Source: Erigeron canadensis
Lineage: Eukaryota > Streptophyta > Magnoliopsida > Asterales > Asteraceae
NCBI RefSeq assembly: GCF_010389155.1
Contig: NC_057761.1
Coordinates: forward strand, 42,146,213-42,210,212
Reading direction: 5' to 3'
Length of the DNA stretch: 64,000 nt
In this document: positions 1-9,904 of the stretch, piece after piece
Layout: every line of letters starts with the position of its first letter
Numbering within the stretch: position 1 is the stretch's first letter
Notes under the pieces: generated by a model
What the model saw: only the letters and a program-made list of their open reading frames with translations
Told to the model about the DNA's origin: nothing
Databases searched by the model: none
Made by a program: the position numbers and the translations under genes

Positions 1-2090
1 GAGTATTTAGTATTATGTAAGACACCTTCAGAGTTAATTTTTTGTCTTGTTAGTATGGCATGCCAATTGAGGCCACACTGCACAACATGGATTTCAGGCA
101 CTGGTAACTAGTAATTATTTCCAAATAATGATAATAAATACTCCAACTACTGATATATATGTTTTTGTTTATGATCTTTCTCAATACGAGGTTCTTGTAA
201 GAGTATATGCACGGGAAACCATGGACAGGTTTGCTATTATTAGACGTTAAGCCTCTTTGTTAGCTGTTTCACATTGGGGATAGAGTTTGTCAGCAGTCTC
301 TTCGTAATGATGGTATACCAAAAATTCTCTTTTATTCTCATTACAAAGAGACACCAGGTATATATTTTGTATTTCTGACACCAGGGTTATGTCCTCTTCT
401 ATATTTCTTCATCTTTGGCTCTGCCATATAATCTTCTTACTTTGATCTCTTTTATGCTTTTGTATGTGACTCTGGATCATTCAGGTTGTAAGTGTTGTTG
501 GCTCTCAGGTTTTTATTCTTTATTACTACCTTCTCTATTGTTTTTTTCTCCACATTCCATTAATATTTTTAGACTATCATACATAGTGGTTACGTCATTT
601 CTTGTGTCTTTAGGTTCTGATGTTTTTTATGTGACCAATGGGTCATAGCTACAATAGCAACAATAGGATGACCATATTTGAAATCTGTAGTCATCAACCA
701 AGGAATGTATGATGTCAGGTTCAATATTATGTATGTTTTATTTTTATAATTATTTTTCTGACTTTCAAAATTTAAATGCTGGTTTGCTTTTCTCTATTTT
801 TTTTTTTAATATCTGCCACAGGAGGGGTAGGTAGATGTAAATTAAGGGACAAGTTGATTCACTCATTTTGATGGTTCTCTTTCCTCCAGTTCGTCAATAT
901 TATTTACCTTGATCTCTTAAATGCTTTTGTAGGTTCAGATCTTTTAGTTTGTTTGCAGGTTAGTAACTCTTACGCTACCTTGTATTCTTTCATTTTCTTA
1001 TTTATGGTTATGGTTTATGTACTTTTGCTGTTGTATTGTGGTGATGTTTTCATTTTTCCTTCTTTTCTGCTAGGTTTCTGATTATGTGCATGATTACTAG
1101 GATGTCCTTGTTCCCTCATTGCAGGCTCCTCTGTACATCAGTATGGTTAGTATCTAAATCATGACCTCCGGTCAGTCCTCCTTTTACTTTGTAAATCTGA
1201 ACAGTAAGGATACACTTTCATTACTAGTCTATCTTATGCGTAGTTTTGCTACATGCGCATTAGCCAGATGATGCACAGTATTTGGTGGTTTATTTTTACA
1301 TCAAGATATAGCGGGTTTGGTTAGGTTACTTATTTTTGTCAGCTTTGTAGGTCTTAATTATGTATACAGGTTCTACCTTCAACAGTAATAGGGTTATTCA
1401 CTTTATGTTATATCACAGTTAGGTATTTTTAATGGTAGAGATGCGGAGTAGATTATTTATGACTTTAAGTTTGGTTAACATTGTAATGTGTAGCACCTTT
1501 CACCATTTGTATACTTTGGTGTGTCCTATACTTGTTCATACCTTTTAGAAATAACATTGGTCACTTCGATTTTATGGGGCTTATGTAGGTTTCCGTTGCT
1601 GTTTCTTGTAGCCACTTTTTTTACATTCTTATTATTTGGTGGCTAATGAGTGAGTAGCTATATTGATACACGTGTTAGAACATGAAGGATTCTCAGACAT
1701 GAAACAGTACTTATTGATTTGACATTTAATTACATGCTTATGTAGGAATGTAAAGGATGGATTCCTCTGAGCATGCTATTGGAGTTGAATTAAAGAACAT
1801 AGAAGTTCTATATCTGACAATATGAAACCCCTAGTTGCTGCTTTCTATGTAAGTTGTTGATGCCTTTTGCATTTACATATCTTATAATTAGATGTGGTCT
1901 GGGTCGATACTGGGTTCTTTGGTTTACCTCAAAATAAAATCAATTGAACTAGGTATATGGGAACTGAAGATTTCAAATGGGTTGAAAGTTGTCCGGAATA
2001 AATTTTTAATGCCCAAATCAAATCTTGCTTTTTCAATCATAAACATATCTCCAAATATATGTAAATTCAAAAAGGATTATTAAGTGTATG
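1..2090. other. No recognisable gene; T-rich sequence
   Basis: This stretch is strongly T-rich on the + strand, like plant intron or UTR sequence. The open frames in it (for example 415-648 and 1892-2083) are short, low in complexity and resemble no family I know. A degenerate direct repeat sharing TTGATCTCTT followed by ATGCTTTTGTA occurs near 440-463 and 908-931. I see no splice-consistent coding chain. Confidence 0.5.
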
Positions 2091-3023
2091 CTACTCTATC
2101 TTTGTCGTGTTCTCCTCACATAGTGGGTGGTTCCACTGGGAATCAAAAATCATTTGAAGCTGCTCCATTAATATCCCCGCTTCTTTAGCTGACTTTCCCC
2201 TCTCCCTCTGTGAGTAAACCTTAAGCTGGGAATTATCAATACTACCCTCCTGGAAAGACGACTTGACAAGTCGGAATAATGGAAATTGATCTTTTAACAC
2301 ATCATAACCTTCCTAAGTTGCTTTATCACGTGAACGTCCTTGCCAAGAAATTAATAGTTCAAGACTGGTTGTCCAGCTTCTAGTAATCAACAGTGACACG
2401 GAACTGCTGCTGGTTGCAAGTCAATTTCCCGTATACAGCGCCGGAGGTGTGGTTGAAGTTTGACCATGTGCTGGCTTCAACATAGAGACTGGATGACTAG
2501 ATGTACACGAGCCTCTTTGGGTAACTCGAGCTCATATGCCACTGAACCAATCTTGCATATGATAGGATAGAACCAGAAAATCATGGAGAGAGAGCTTCTC
2601 ACACCTGCGTTTGGCAAGGGATTTCTGTCGATATGAATGAAGCTTTTAAAAAACGGTCACCCACTAGAAAGGATAGCCCACCTGCGTTTGGCAAGGGACT
2701 CTGGTGATAAGGCTGAAGCTTTTGAAAAAACAGTCACTCACTTGAAAGGATAACTCATGACGTTTGGTAAATGTCAAAGAATTTCAGTGATACTTGATGG
2801 ATATCATTGCCGGAAGACTTTACTTGGAACTTCATTCTGTCTTGGGCTTTTTCAAGATTGCGTCGAAGTACCTTTAACATGTCATCGTGGTCGAGTAACT
2901 GTTGTTCCAATTCTGCATTCATGATTTCTCCATCTACATAAGGGAAAAGTTGGGCGGTGCACGCCCACAAACCACTCGAAAGGGAGTAGTACCAGCTGAA
3001 GTGTAGAAGCTAGTATTGTATAA
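2091..3023 (-). pseudogene. Ty3/gypsy pol C-terminus (end of integrase and chromodomain-like region)
   Basis: Minus-strand frames give the pattern typical of the end of gypsy pol. At 2970-2755 there is a helical stretch rich in Glu, Leu and Asp that ends in LEKAQDRMKFQ, the segment after the integrase core that usually precedes the GDWVYLKLQPYR region. Around 2590-2490 the words KIGSVAYELELP match the conserved KIGxVAYxLxLP motif. At 2300-2235 VLKDQFPLF resembles the end of the chromodomain region. Several stops and frame changes separate these pieces. The upstream part of the same integrase lies beyond the nested element, from 4610 onward. Confidence 0.75.
2606..2760. repeat. Tandem duplication of about 78 bp inside pol
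   Basis: Two head-to-tail copies (about 2606-2681 and 2682-2758) both begin with CTGCGTTTGGCAAGGGA, continue with a GAAGCTTTT block and end with a GAAAGGATA block. A third partial start, CGTTTGGTAAATG, follows at 2760. The unit falls in the linker of the decayed pol gene. Confidence 0.75.
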
Positions 3024-3028
3024 GTATT

Positions 3029-3352
3029 TGATATAGATCATAAGTTACAGCAGATTGAAAGCAGAAAGAAAGTCGGGGGGGTTAAGTGTCGTTTTTAATA
3101 ATTAGTTAGTTAATTATAGTAATGTCTTGGTGGACAAGTAGGTCTTAACTTGTCCTCTTTAATAAGGCTGAAAGCCAATTGTTTAGGGTATGGAGATTAT
3201 TATTATTGTTCTTAGGAACTAGGGCTGCTGGGGCATTAATCTAGATAGGGCCACTTGGGCATTAATCCAGATTATCTATTGATTGTCTTCTTTTTTTCTT
3301 ATTTTCTGTTTTATTCTTATTGTGTTGCTACTTTCGGGTCTGATACACATCA
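3029..3352 (+). repeat. 5' LTR of the nested element
   Basis: The 324-bp copy aligns nearly base for base with 4278-4604. Differences are a handful of substitutions and 1-3 base indels, such as GACAAGTAGG against GACAAGTTAGG. Confidence 0.93.
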
Positions 3353-3354
3353 AT

Positions 3355-3366
3355 TGGTATCAGAGC
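3355..3366 (+). other. Primer-binding site (initiator tRNA-Met)
   Basis: TGGTATCAGAGC is the standard plant LTR-retrotransposon primer-binding site for the 3' end of initiator tRNA-Met. It starts two bases after the 5' LTR. Confidence 0.9.
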
Positions 3367-3416
3367 AATCTTTCCTGCAACCTGTGGTAGTAAAAAAAAA
3401 ATACAGTTCATTGTGC

Positions 3417-3476
3417 GAACTGTTCACCGCATTACTGTTCGTCCAGAAAAGTTACTGTTCGTCGTGTTACTGTTCA
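3417..3476 (+). repeat. Four short repeats of (T)ACTGTTC in the element leader
   Basis: The core ACTGTTC occurs at about 3419, 3434, 3454 and 3468, spaced 14-20 bases apart, between the primer-binding site and the gag-like remnant. Leaders of LTR elements carry packaging signals, but a role for these repeats is inference. Confidence 0.5.
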
Positions 3477-3502
3477 TTCGGGGGGAAAAATCAGCGGGCA
3501 AC

Positions 3503-4285
3503 ATGAAGTCTGCCTTGGAAAAGATCATGGCTATTAGCCAAGAGGGTACTGTTGAAGAATATTTGCCTTTCGTTTCAAATCTTATTCGATCAAGTTAAAA
3601 ATCTAGAAGAAATTTCTGAGATCTACGCTATATTCTATTCATCTATGGTTTAGATACTGAAATTAGGGAGATATTTGTTAAATGGCATCAATATAGCTGC
3701 TCTAAGTTGAAAGATGTGATGTCATTGGCTTTGGAAATTGATTCTCATGGTTTGCAAGATTCATTCTCTCCTTTTGATCCTACTTCTTCTCTTTATAAAG
3801 AAGATTCGGAGTTTGATTTTAAAAAAGAAGAGAACAAGGCTGTTTTTAGTGCTGGAGTTGAAGACGTCACTGAAGGTACAAAACCATGTCAAGAAATCAG
3901 TATGGAGCTCGAGAAAGAAACCACGGTGTCTGTTAAACTGGTGGTGGTGGAAGATATACGTGAAGACTGTGCCAAACTAGCAGATGTTTGTGATAGTAGT
4001 GCTATAAAGCAAAACAGATATGATTCTGTAGCAAAGTGTTCTAATAAACTGCTTTGGGGTTGGTTACTTGGGACAAAGACAACAGCAGCGGAGACCTTTA
4101 AGGAGAAACCTATTGCAACAGATCAAAAACAGGAGTTACTAGAAAAGAAATTTTGTTGCAAAGGGGGTGGAAGAGAAGTTCATTTTGATACTGACTTCCC
4201 ATGGGATCCCGGAATTACTCAAGGCTATTATTTAAAGCAACACCTTGAGGACAAGGTGTTTTTGGGGATGGGAGTAATGATATAG
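3503..4285 (+). pseudogene. Gag-like remnant of the nested element, with a 192-aa open frame
   Basis: An ATG at 3503 opens a frame with SALEKIMAISQEGTVEEYL. A frame change near 3590 and another near 3640 lead to a segment with YGLDTEIREIF and VMSLALEID. The pattern of a conserved Tyr-Leu, a GL..EI block and a later LA..ID block is that of plant retrotransposon gag. The last frame, 3707-4285, stays open for 192 residues, is acidic and Lys/Glu-rich, and ends with HLEDKVFLG a few residues before the 3' LTR. The LEDKV word is common near the end of gypsy pol proteins. The element may therefore be a gag start fused to a pol end after deletion of the middle; that is inference. Confidence 0.55.
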
Positions 4286-4604
4286 ATCATAAGTTACAAC
4301 AGATTGAAATCAGAAAGAAAGTCGGGGGGGTTAAGTGTCGTTTTTAATAATTAGTTAGTTAATTATAGTAATGTCTTGGTGGACAAGTTAGGTCTTAACT
4401 TGTCCTTCTTTAAATAAAGCTGAAAGCCAATTGTTTAGGGTATGGAGATTATTATTATTGTTCTTAGGAACTAGGGCTGCTGAGACATTAATCCAGGTAG
4501 GGCCACTGGGGCATTAATCAGGATTATCTATCGATTGTCTTCTCTTTTTCTTATTTTCTGTTTTGTTCTTATTGTGTTGCTACTTTCGGGTCTGATACAC
4601 ATCA
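4278..4604 (+). repeat. 3' LTR of the nested element
   Basis: The 327-bp partner of 3029-3352. It is preceded by the purine tract GGGGATGGGAGTAA (4264-4277) and followed by the TSD GTATT. Confidence 0.93.
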
Positions 4605-4609
4605 GTATT

Positions 4610-5432
4610 CTGTCCAAAGAAGGCACTCACTCCAACGAGTTTGTTGCTCATGAGCTGAACACTTAAGGTAGGCTTTAAGGCAACGATTGACGACTTCCGT
4701 TTACCTGTCTGTTTGCGGGTGATACCGAGTACTCATCTTTCAAATTAGTTTGACTCGGACAGAACAATTCTTGCCAAAAGTGACGAGGCAAGATAACAAC
4801 CTGGTCGGAAACAATGGAACAGGGAACCCCATGTTGTCTGGCCATTTGCTTACAGAAAACGGAAGCTACCTTTTTTGGCGTAGACGAGTGAGAAAGAGCG
4901 ATGAAATGGGCATACTTGCTGAATCAATCAATTACTACAAGAGTGGTATCAACTTGATGCGGTTTTGGTAAACCAGTGATGGAAATTATCGAGTTATCTT
5001 CCCACACTTGAAGAGGTATAGTAGGGGATGAAGTAAACCGGCTCGAGGTAGTGTCTCATATTTGTTCTTTTGACAAACTAAACACAGCTGCACAAAAATA
5101 CAAATATCGTCTTTTTGTTTTGGCCAATAATATTGGGCAGCCAGGCATTTAAGGGTCTTTAGATATCCCTCATGACCACCTGTCAGAGTCGAATGAGCCT
5201 CATGCAGAAGTGTGTCATGAAGTGATGGAACGCTGATAATGATAAAGCAATTTTGATACCAAAGAGTCTGACCAACCTGTATAGAACCAGGACACGATAC
5301 CAATGGGTCCTCTAGCAGTCCTTTATTGATCTCTGATAGTTCCAGGAAGTGAAGAATAATGATCGTGCAGAATACCATCTGGCTGGGGACGATGGGACAG
5401 CACACCTGCTTTTTCGTTCTCCTTCCCAGCAT
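4610..5432 (-). pseudogene. Ty3/gypsy integrase: zinc-binding domain and catalytic core (5' part)
   Basis: The minus-strand frame from 5432 contains an integrase H2C2 zinc finger. His lies in LLHEAHSTLTGGHEG and the two Cys are in CLVCQKNKYE, with the conserved YYWP between them. Downstream, about 4985-4790, the core is recognisable from VDTTLVVIDSFSKYAHF (first catalytic Asp region) and from SDQVVILPRHFWQELF (second Asp region). The frame then degenerates toward 4610, where the nested LTR element interrupts it. Stops and frame changes make it non-functional. Confidence 0.8.
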
Positions 5433-6833
5433 TATAAGTCACTGAAAACTCATACGGCTTGAGCTTACGAAGTAGCCTTTGCTATACTTGCTGGTTAAGT
5501 AGATGTTTGAGTGTGTAATGGTCTGTTTTGATCACAAAGTGCCACCCTAATAGTTAGTAATTCCACTTTTGAGTAGCAAGCACCAAAGCCAGTAGTTTCC
5601 GGTCATAATCTGACTTTAACTTGTTTTTGGGCGAAAACTCTTTGCTAAAGTAAGCAATCAGGTGATTGTCTTAAATGGGAATAGCACCAACCCCTTCCAA
5701 TGAGGCATGACACTCGATAATGAACTCTTTGGAGAAATGTGGTAATCTGAGAACAGGGGCAGATATCAATGCTTCTTTCAATCTGTTACAAGCAACCAAT
5801 GCCTGCTTTGACCACTTGAACCATCTTTTTTGGTCAATTCAGTGAGTGGTCTGGCTAATAACCTGTCTTGTTTCACAAGCCGGCGATAGTACTCGGACCC
5901 AAAAACCCACTAACTCTCTTCACACTTTTGGGTGTTGGCTAAGATCTAATGATGGTGATTTTGTCTTGATCCACCTTGGGCTGTAATCACAGTCCAAAAA
6001 CAGAACTTGATCTTGCCCAAAAACAGAACTTGAGCTTGGCCAAAAAACTGGTTATTAGTACTTTTTATGGAGCAACTATAAGGCCTGTTGTAGATGCTGA
6101 ATGTTGTTCCATTGGGACTGTACACAAGTATGTAATCGAAAAATACCAATATAAAGCTGCATAAAAAGGGACAAAACAATTCCATCATTATGGATTGGAA
6201 AGTAGATGGTGCATTCGTCAAGACATCAACTCGAAGGGCTTGACTTTGAACTTCTAATGGCTTGAATGGCTCTGAAAAGCAGTTTTCTCAACATCTTGAG
6301 TGATCACTCGAATATGGAAATAGCCTGATTGCAAATCAAGCTTTGAGAAGGCAGTTGCCCCATATAATTCGTCTAAAATCATCAATATTAGGAATCCGGT
6401 ATTTATTGGTTATAGTGATTTTGTTGAGGGCTTGTAGTCGTAAGTCAACACACATTCACCACAAGTTATCTTTTCTCTTGACCAAAAAAAAAAGGACTAG
6501 AAATCGGGCCAACACTTAGCTGAATAAAACCAGTAATTGAGGGTTACGGCATGGTCATAGGTTCGGTGGGGTAGAGTTTGGATGCAGGTGTTTAGAGTGG
6601 GATTGGAATCGAAGAGGGGGAAGAGTGGTGGGCTCTTGATAAACAGTATGGTAGGCAGTGATTAAGGGCGGTAGTGGAGCGGGTATTTCGGTTTTAGTGT
6701 CAAGATCAATGGTCATGTACTGAAAACTGGAAGACTTATGAGGCCCAGATGCCACTCCTCGCAGCTTGTTTTTCTTCCCAGGGATGTTATAGATCATGAA
6801 CATCTTTTTCCAGGCAACTTGTATGGTATTCAA
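5433..6833 (-). pseudogene. Ty3/gypsy reverse transcriptase and RNase H remnant
   Basis: Reading from 6833 leftward, the N-terminal RT leader with the FQEPTTLPP-type motif appears near 6650 (YQEPTTLPPLR). It is followed by a degraded palm region. The finger and palm block [10 protein letters not shown] and the active-site block FFDYILVYS lie in 6221-5946; the second position of the usual F-D-D-I box is changed (D to Y). RNase H follows at about 5680-5440, with IAYFSKEFSPKN, LALVLATQKW and the tail LLRKLKPYEF. At least five frame changes or stops break it. Confidence 0.75.
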
Positions 6834-6841
6834 AGTAGTTA

Positions 6842-7102
6842 CTAGTTACCCCCGAACACACACACACAGAGAAAACGGATGAATATCTTGAATGATGTTG
6901 AGCTCATTAATTTGCATTGAAACCTGCACACTTGGTCACACTGAATAATATTTCCATTTCCGATTTGGACACTGAAAGGTGTTATCAATTGGGAAATTAG
7001 TTTTGTTTCACGCACAAGAAAATCTGAAATAAAGTTATGGGTAGAACCCCCGTCAATCAAAATAAGTACCTTTGTGTTATTAAGGATACCCTGGACTTTC
7101 AT
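6842..7102 (-). pseudogene. Ty3/gypsy retropepsin domain
   Basis: An 86-codon minus-strand frame starts with MKVQGILNNTKVLILIDGGSTHNFIS. The usual D-S/T-G catalytic triad of aspartic proteases appears here as D-G-G, followed by the STHNFI block typical of plant gypsy retropepsins. It lies in the expected place between gag and RT. Confidence 0.75.
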
Positions 7103-8330
7103 GGTAGTACTTGAGGTTTACCCAGAATTGCGTGGAGACTAATTTGCGCAACATCTCCCTGATTTTCTTTGTTTTCTGTTAAAGCTATATCGGTTGCTCT
7201 TCTGTTTCTTCACCAGCCCCCAGAACTTAAAGTGTACCCGTTTTGCATCGATGTCTGGGTTCGTATTATGTCACTGCTGCGAAAACATTCACTCAAATAG
7301 CGTGCCTGTTAGTCAGTATCAGAAATGTGCGAATTGGTTTTTTGTTAGCCTGCCACCACGGTTGTTGAAGTGGTTTTGATCTTGCTAACTACAGGGGAAG
7401 GCTTAGGAGTGGTATTCAGGCAAGTCCTTCGTCACTTCGAGTATGTCCTTTTTTTGACTCAAACTCTCTTGCTAGGCACATAGCGTTATAAATGGTCCGG
7501 GGTTAAATAATGCGGACATTGGCTTTCAGTTTATCCGTAAGCCATTCAAAACCACCCCTAACAAACATTGATCAGGCCAGTTGGATACCTGGGCAATGTT
7601 TTGCATATTCCTGCCGATACTCCTGGAAGGTACCTATCTGTTTGATACTACAGAGATGTTCATCCGGATTCTGGAACTCCGCCAAACCAAATTTTGTGTA
7701 ACGCTTCCGACTAGTTTCTCCCAATAAACCAATTGCTCATCAGAAGATAACCAATAGTACAGATCTAGGGAATCACCTTCAAGGTGCATGGCTGCAACAC
7801 AACATCTACTCTGTCTTCATCGTAAACATTAGAGTACCTGAAGTACTTCTCGGCCTTAAGTATCCATACCCTTGGGTCACCCTTGCTAAAGGCTGGTAAT
7901 AAAATTTTGGCTGAGTTTTGTGTGGATCATACCTCCATGATAAGTCAACATCCCGGCGTTTGAAACCGCCACTGGATATCTCTTTTAAATTAATGTGGGA
8001 CCCGAGGGCTGTGACACCTTCACTTGACTATAGACTCTAGCCAAGTCTCGATTGTTGCTAACTGAGTTGCAATGAGATTCTGATTGGTGCTACTGGATTC
8101 TACGTTGGTGCTTTGGGTTGTTGGTGCTATTTGATTCCTGGCAATGGAACTAAAATGTTAAGAACAAGGAATGAAATTGGCAGGTTAGTGGAATGCAAGA
8201 CCCGATTCGAAAAGGGTTTGGTCTCCGAACTTTGATCAAATTTTTGATAATGTCTTAAATAAACAAGCAAATGAACAAAACATGAAATAAAAGGGAAAGT
8301 AGGAAAGTTGCAAATAGAATTAACCGGCAA
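7103..8330 (-). pseudogene. Degraded Ty3/gypsy gag
   Basis: On the minus strand near 7870-7800 the words WILKAEKYFRYSNVYDEDRVD match the plant gypsy gag pattern W..(K/R)AE.YF followed by a short acidic stretch. Most of the rest to 7103 has many stops and no frame longer than about 70 codons. An intact CCHC knuckle was not found. The position upstream of the protease supports the call. Confidence 0.6.
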
Positions 8331-8355
8331 TAACTCCCAACTACTCTCAGTTTTT

Positions 8356-8455
8356 CCGCAAATAGTGGGTTACACTGGGAGTTAAAAATTTATATTCCCG
8401 CCTCTTTAGATGACTTTTCCCTCTCCCTTCCTGAGTAAACCTTAATAAGTGGGGT
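8356..8455 (-). repeat. Sequence related to 2113-2222 (possible LTR remnant)
   Basis: Both copies share ATAGTGGGT, CACTGGGA, CTCTTTAG, GACTTT, CCCTCTCCCT and GAGTAAACCTTA in the same order. They are at the two ends of the gypsy remnant in direct orientation, as LTRs would be, but similarity fades on both sides and no TG/CA ends are visible. Confidence 0.45.
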
Positions 8456-9904
8456 CTTATCATTTCTTTAGTGGTTCCACTGGTAACTGTTATATGTTTA
8501 TAAGTCGATTATAAGTTTGATTTTTTTTCTTCTTCTTGAAGCTAACAATGGATGTCCGGGGCTTGTACATATCCACGACAATCTTTGCGCTTTTATAATG
8601 TTTAAGCTTTGTCATGCTTGCCCTAAAATCCCTTCGCTACAAGTCAAAGAGTTGAGATATGGCTTAGCTAGTGGAACTTCTTGTTTGTGAGTACACTCTA
8701 ACATAAACTATTTTATGCTTATGAATTAAGATCTTTAGGGCCCCTTACCACTAGGCTACCTTGTCAAATGGTTACATAAAACGCTCCTATTGTTTGATGA
8801 AATATTTAAATTGGTCACCTGTCATAGTAATTATGTTCAATAACCCACACACTCATGTCAAAGTGATATGGACCTAAATGTTCGTTCACTATTATCTTAG
8901 TATCGACTTGGGGTAAAGTGTGTCAGGAACAGGTTGCCTTACAAGGCTCACTGAGTACCGAATTTTGGCCCATTAAGTGTGTTATTAATGTAAAAGTAAT
9001 TGGTGGCGGTAACGGAGGCGGCGGTGACGGTAGCGGTGTGATTATTAATGTAAAAGTAATTTGTGTAAAAGGTGGTAGTGTAGTTATTTTAAGGGTTGAA
9101 GGGTGTGCTGTTAATAATTTTATTAAGGTATCATAGATATATTAGATGAACATTTTCAAATTAGTGAATAAAAAAATAGATAGTTTGGGTAAATCAAGTT
9201 ATTTTTGAGAAAATGGGAGTAGTCAAATGTATATAGATATATATACAGATTAAGGTATTTTTAATGGTTGACTTTGACTAAATCATATTTAATTGACTTT
9301 GATCAGAAACATAGTTGACTATTTGATTTTTCTTATGTAATCAACGTGGAGATTTATCATCTTGAAATATCTAAAAGATTATAAAAAATTATAAATATTT
9401 TACTAGTATATATAGAGTATTTCAAGTTTATAACATTAATAACTTCAACCTCTACTAGTAGAGCCAGTATGCATTCATACTTGATCGTTTTCAGTTTTTT
9501 CTGGTAAACCCGAATTTAAGTTTCCCACCTCTGTAAACTGAATTAATAACATCACAGGGTTATCAGGTCAATAAATAACAAACCCGTAAACTCTATAACC
9601 TAGCCCGATTAATCCAAACTCAAATCAGTTAAGCCAAGTTTTTCTGCCACTCGCATCATAGGCGAAAGATATAATATCATTTTTTTAGTATGTATCTCAT
9701 TACCTTGACCTGATAATAGGATAAAAAGATAAAAATTAAATGGGTAACAGGGGAGGGGGATACACCGCTGAACATACCTAAATTTGTGGACTTCTTTTTC
9801 TACTTTATATTATATTAAAAATTTATGCAAGTAACTGTTTAGCAGGCATTTAATGAATGTAATGTAAATGAAAGGTTGAAATCAAGGACTATAAAACTTC
9901 TATA
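8456..9904. other. Intergenic; no recognised gene
   Basis: A 54-codon coding-looking stretch on + at 8539-8700 follows a pyrimidine tract ending in AAG, but I cannot assign it. At 8998-9045 the sequence is GGY-rich (GGTGGCGGTAACGGAGGCGG), flanked by a direct repeat of ATTAATGTAAAAGTAATT at about 8984 and 9044. Three W-box cores (TTGAC) lie close together at 9263-9320. The rest is AT-rich. Confidence 0.5.

Larger units (their letters stand above)
3029..4604 (+). mobile_element. Compact non-autonomous LTR retrotransposon nested in the gypsy element
   Basis: A complete structure is visible. LTRs at 3029-3352 and 4278-4604 both start TGATATAGATCATAAG and end GATACACATCA. A primer-binding site TGGTATCAGAGC (3355-3366, complementary to initiator tRNA-Met) starts two bases after the 5' LTR. 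A purine-rich tract (4264-4277) lies just before the 3' LTR. A 5-bp TSD GTATT is present on both sides (3024-3028 and 4605-4609). The internal region is only 925 bp and has a gag-like remnant but no protease, RT or integrase, so it must depend on enzymes made elsewhere. It is larger than a typical TRIM and far smaller than an autonomous element. The LTRs are very similar, so the insertion is younger than the host gypsy copy. Confidence 0.93.
2091..8455 (-). mobile_element. Decayed Ty3/gypsy retrotransposon (chromovirus-like), interrupted by a nested element
   Basis: Read on the minus strand, the order is gag (about 8330-7103), retropepsin (7102-6842), reverse transcriptase and RNase H (6833-5433), integrase (5432 to 4610, continuing after the nested insertion from 3023) and a chromodomain-like tail (to about 2230). 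This gag-PR-RT-RH-IN order defines Ty3/gypsy, and the tail after integrase suggests a chromovirus-type lineage. Every domain carries stops or frameshifts, so the copy is dead. A related stretch of about 100 bp at 2113-2222 and 8356-8455 may be what is left of the LTRs, but clear TG...CA ends and a TSD were not found, so the outer limits are approximate. Confidence 0.8.

Noticed and set aside
415..648. 77-codon ORF with hydrophobic stretches
   Set aside because: T-rich sequence gives Phe/Leu-rich frames by chance; no homologue recognised.
8918..9136. 72-codon Gly-rich ORF
   Set aside because: The Gly run comes from a GGY-rich simple repeat; there is no wider coding signal.
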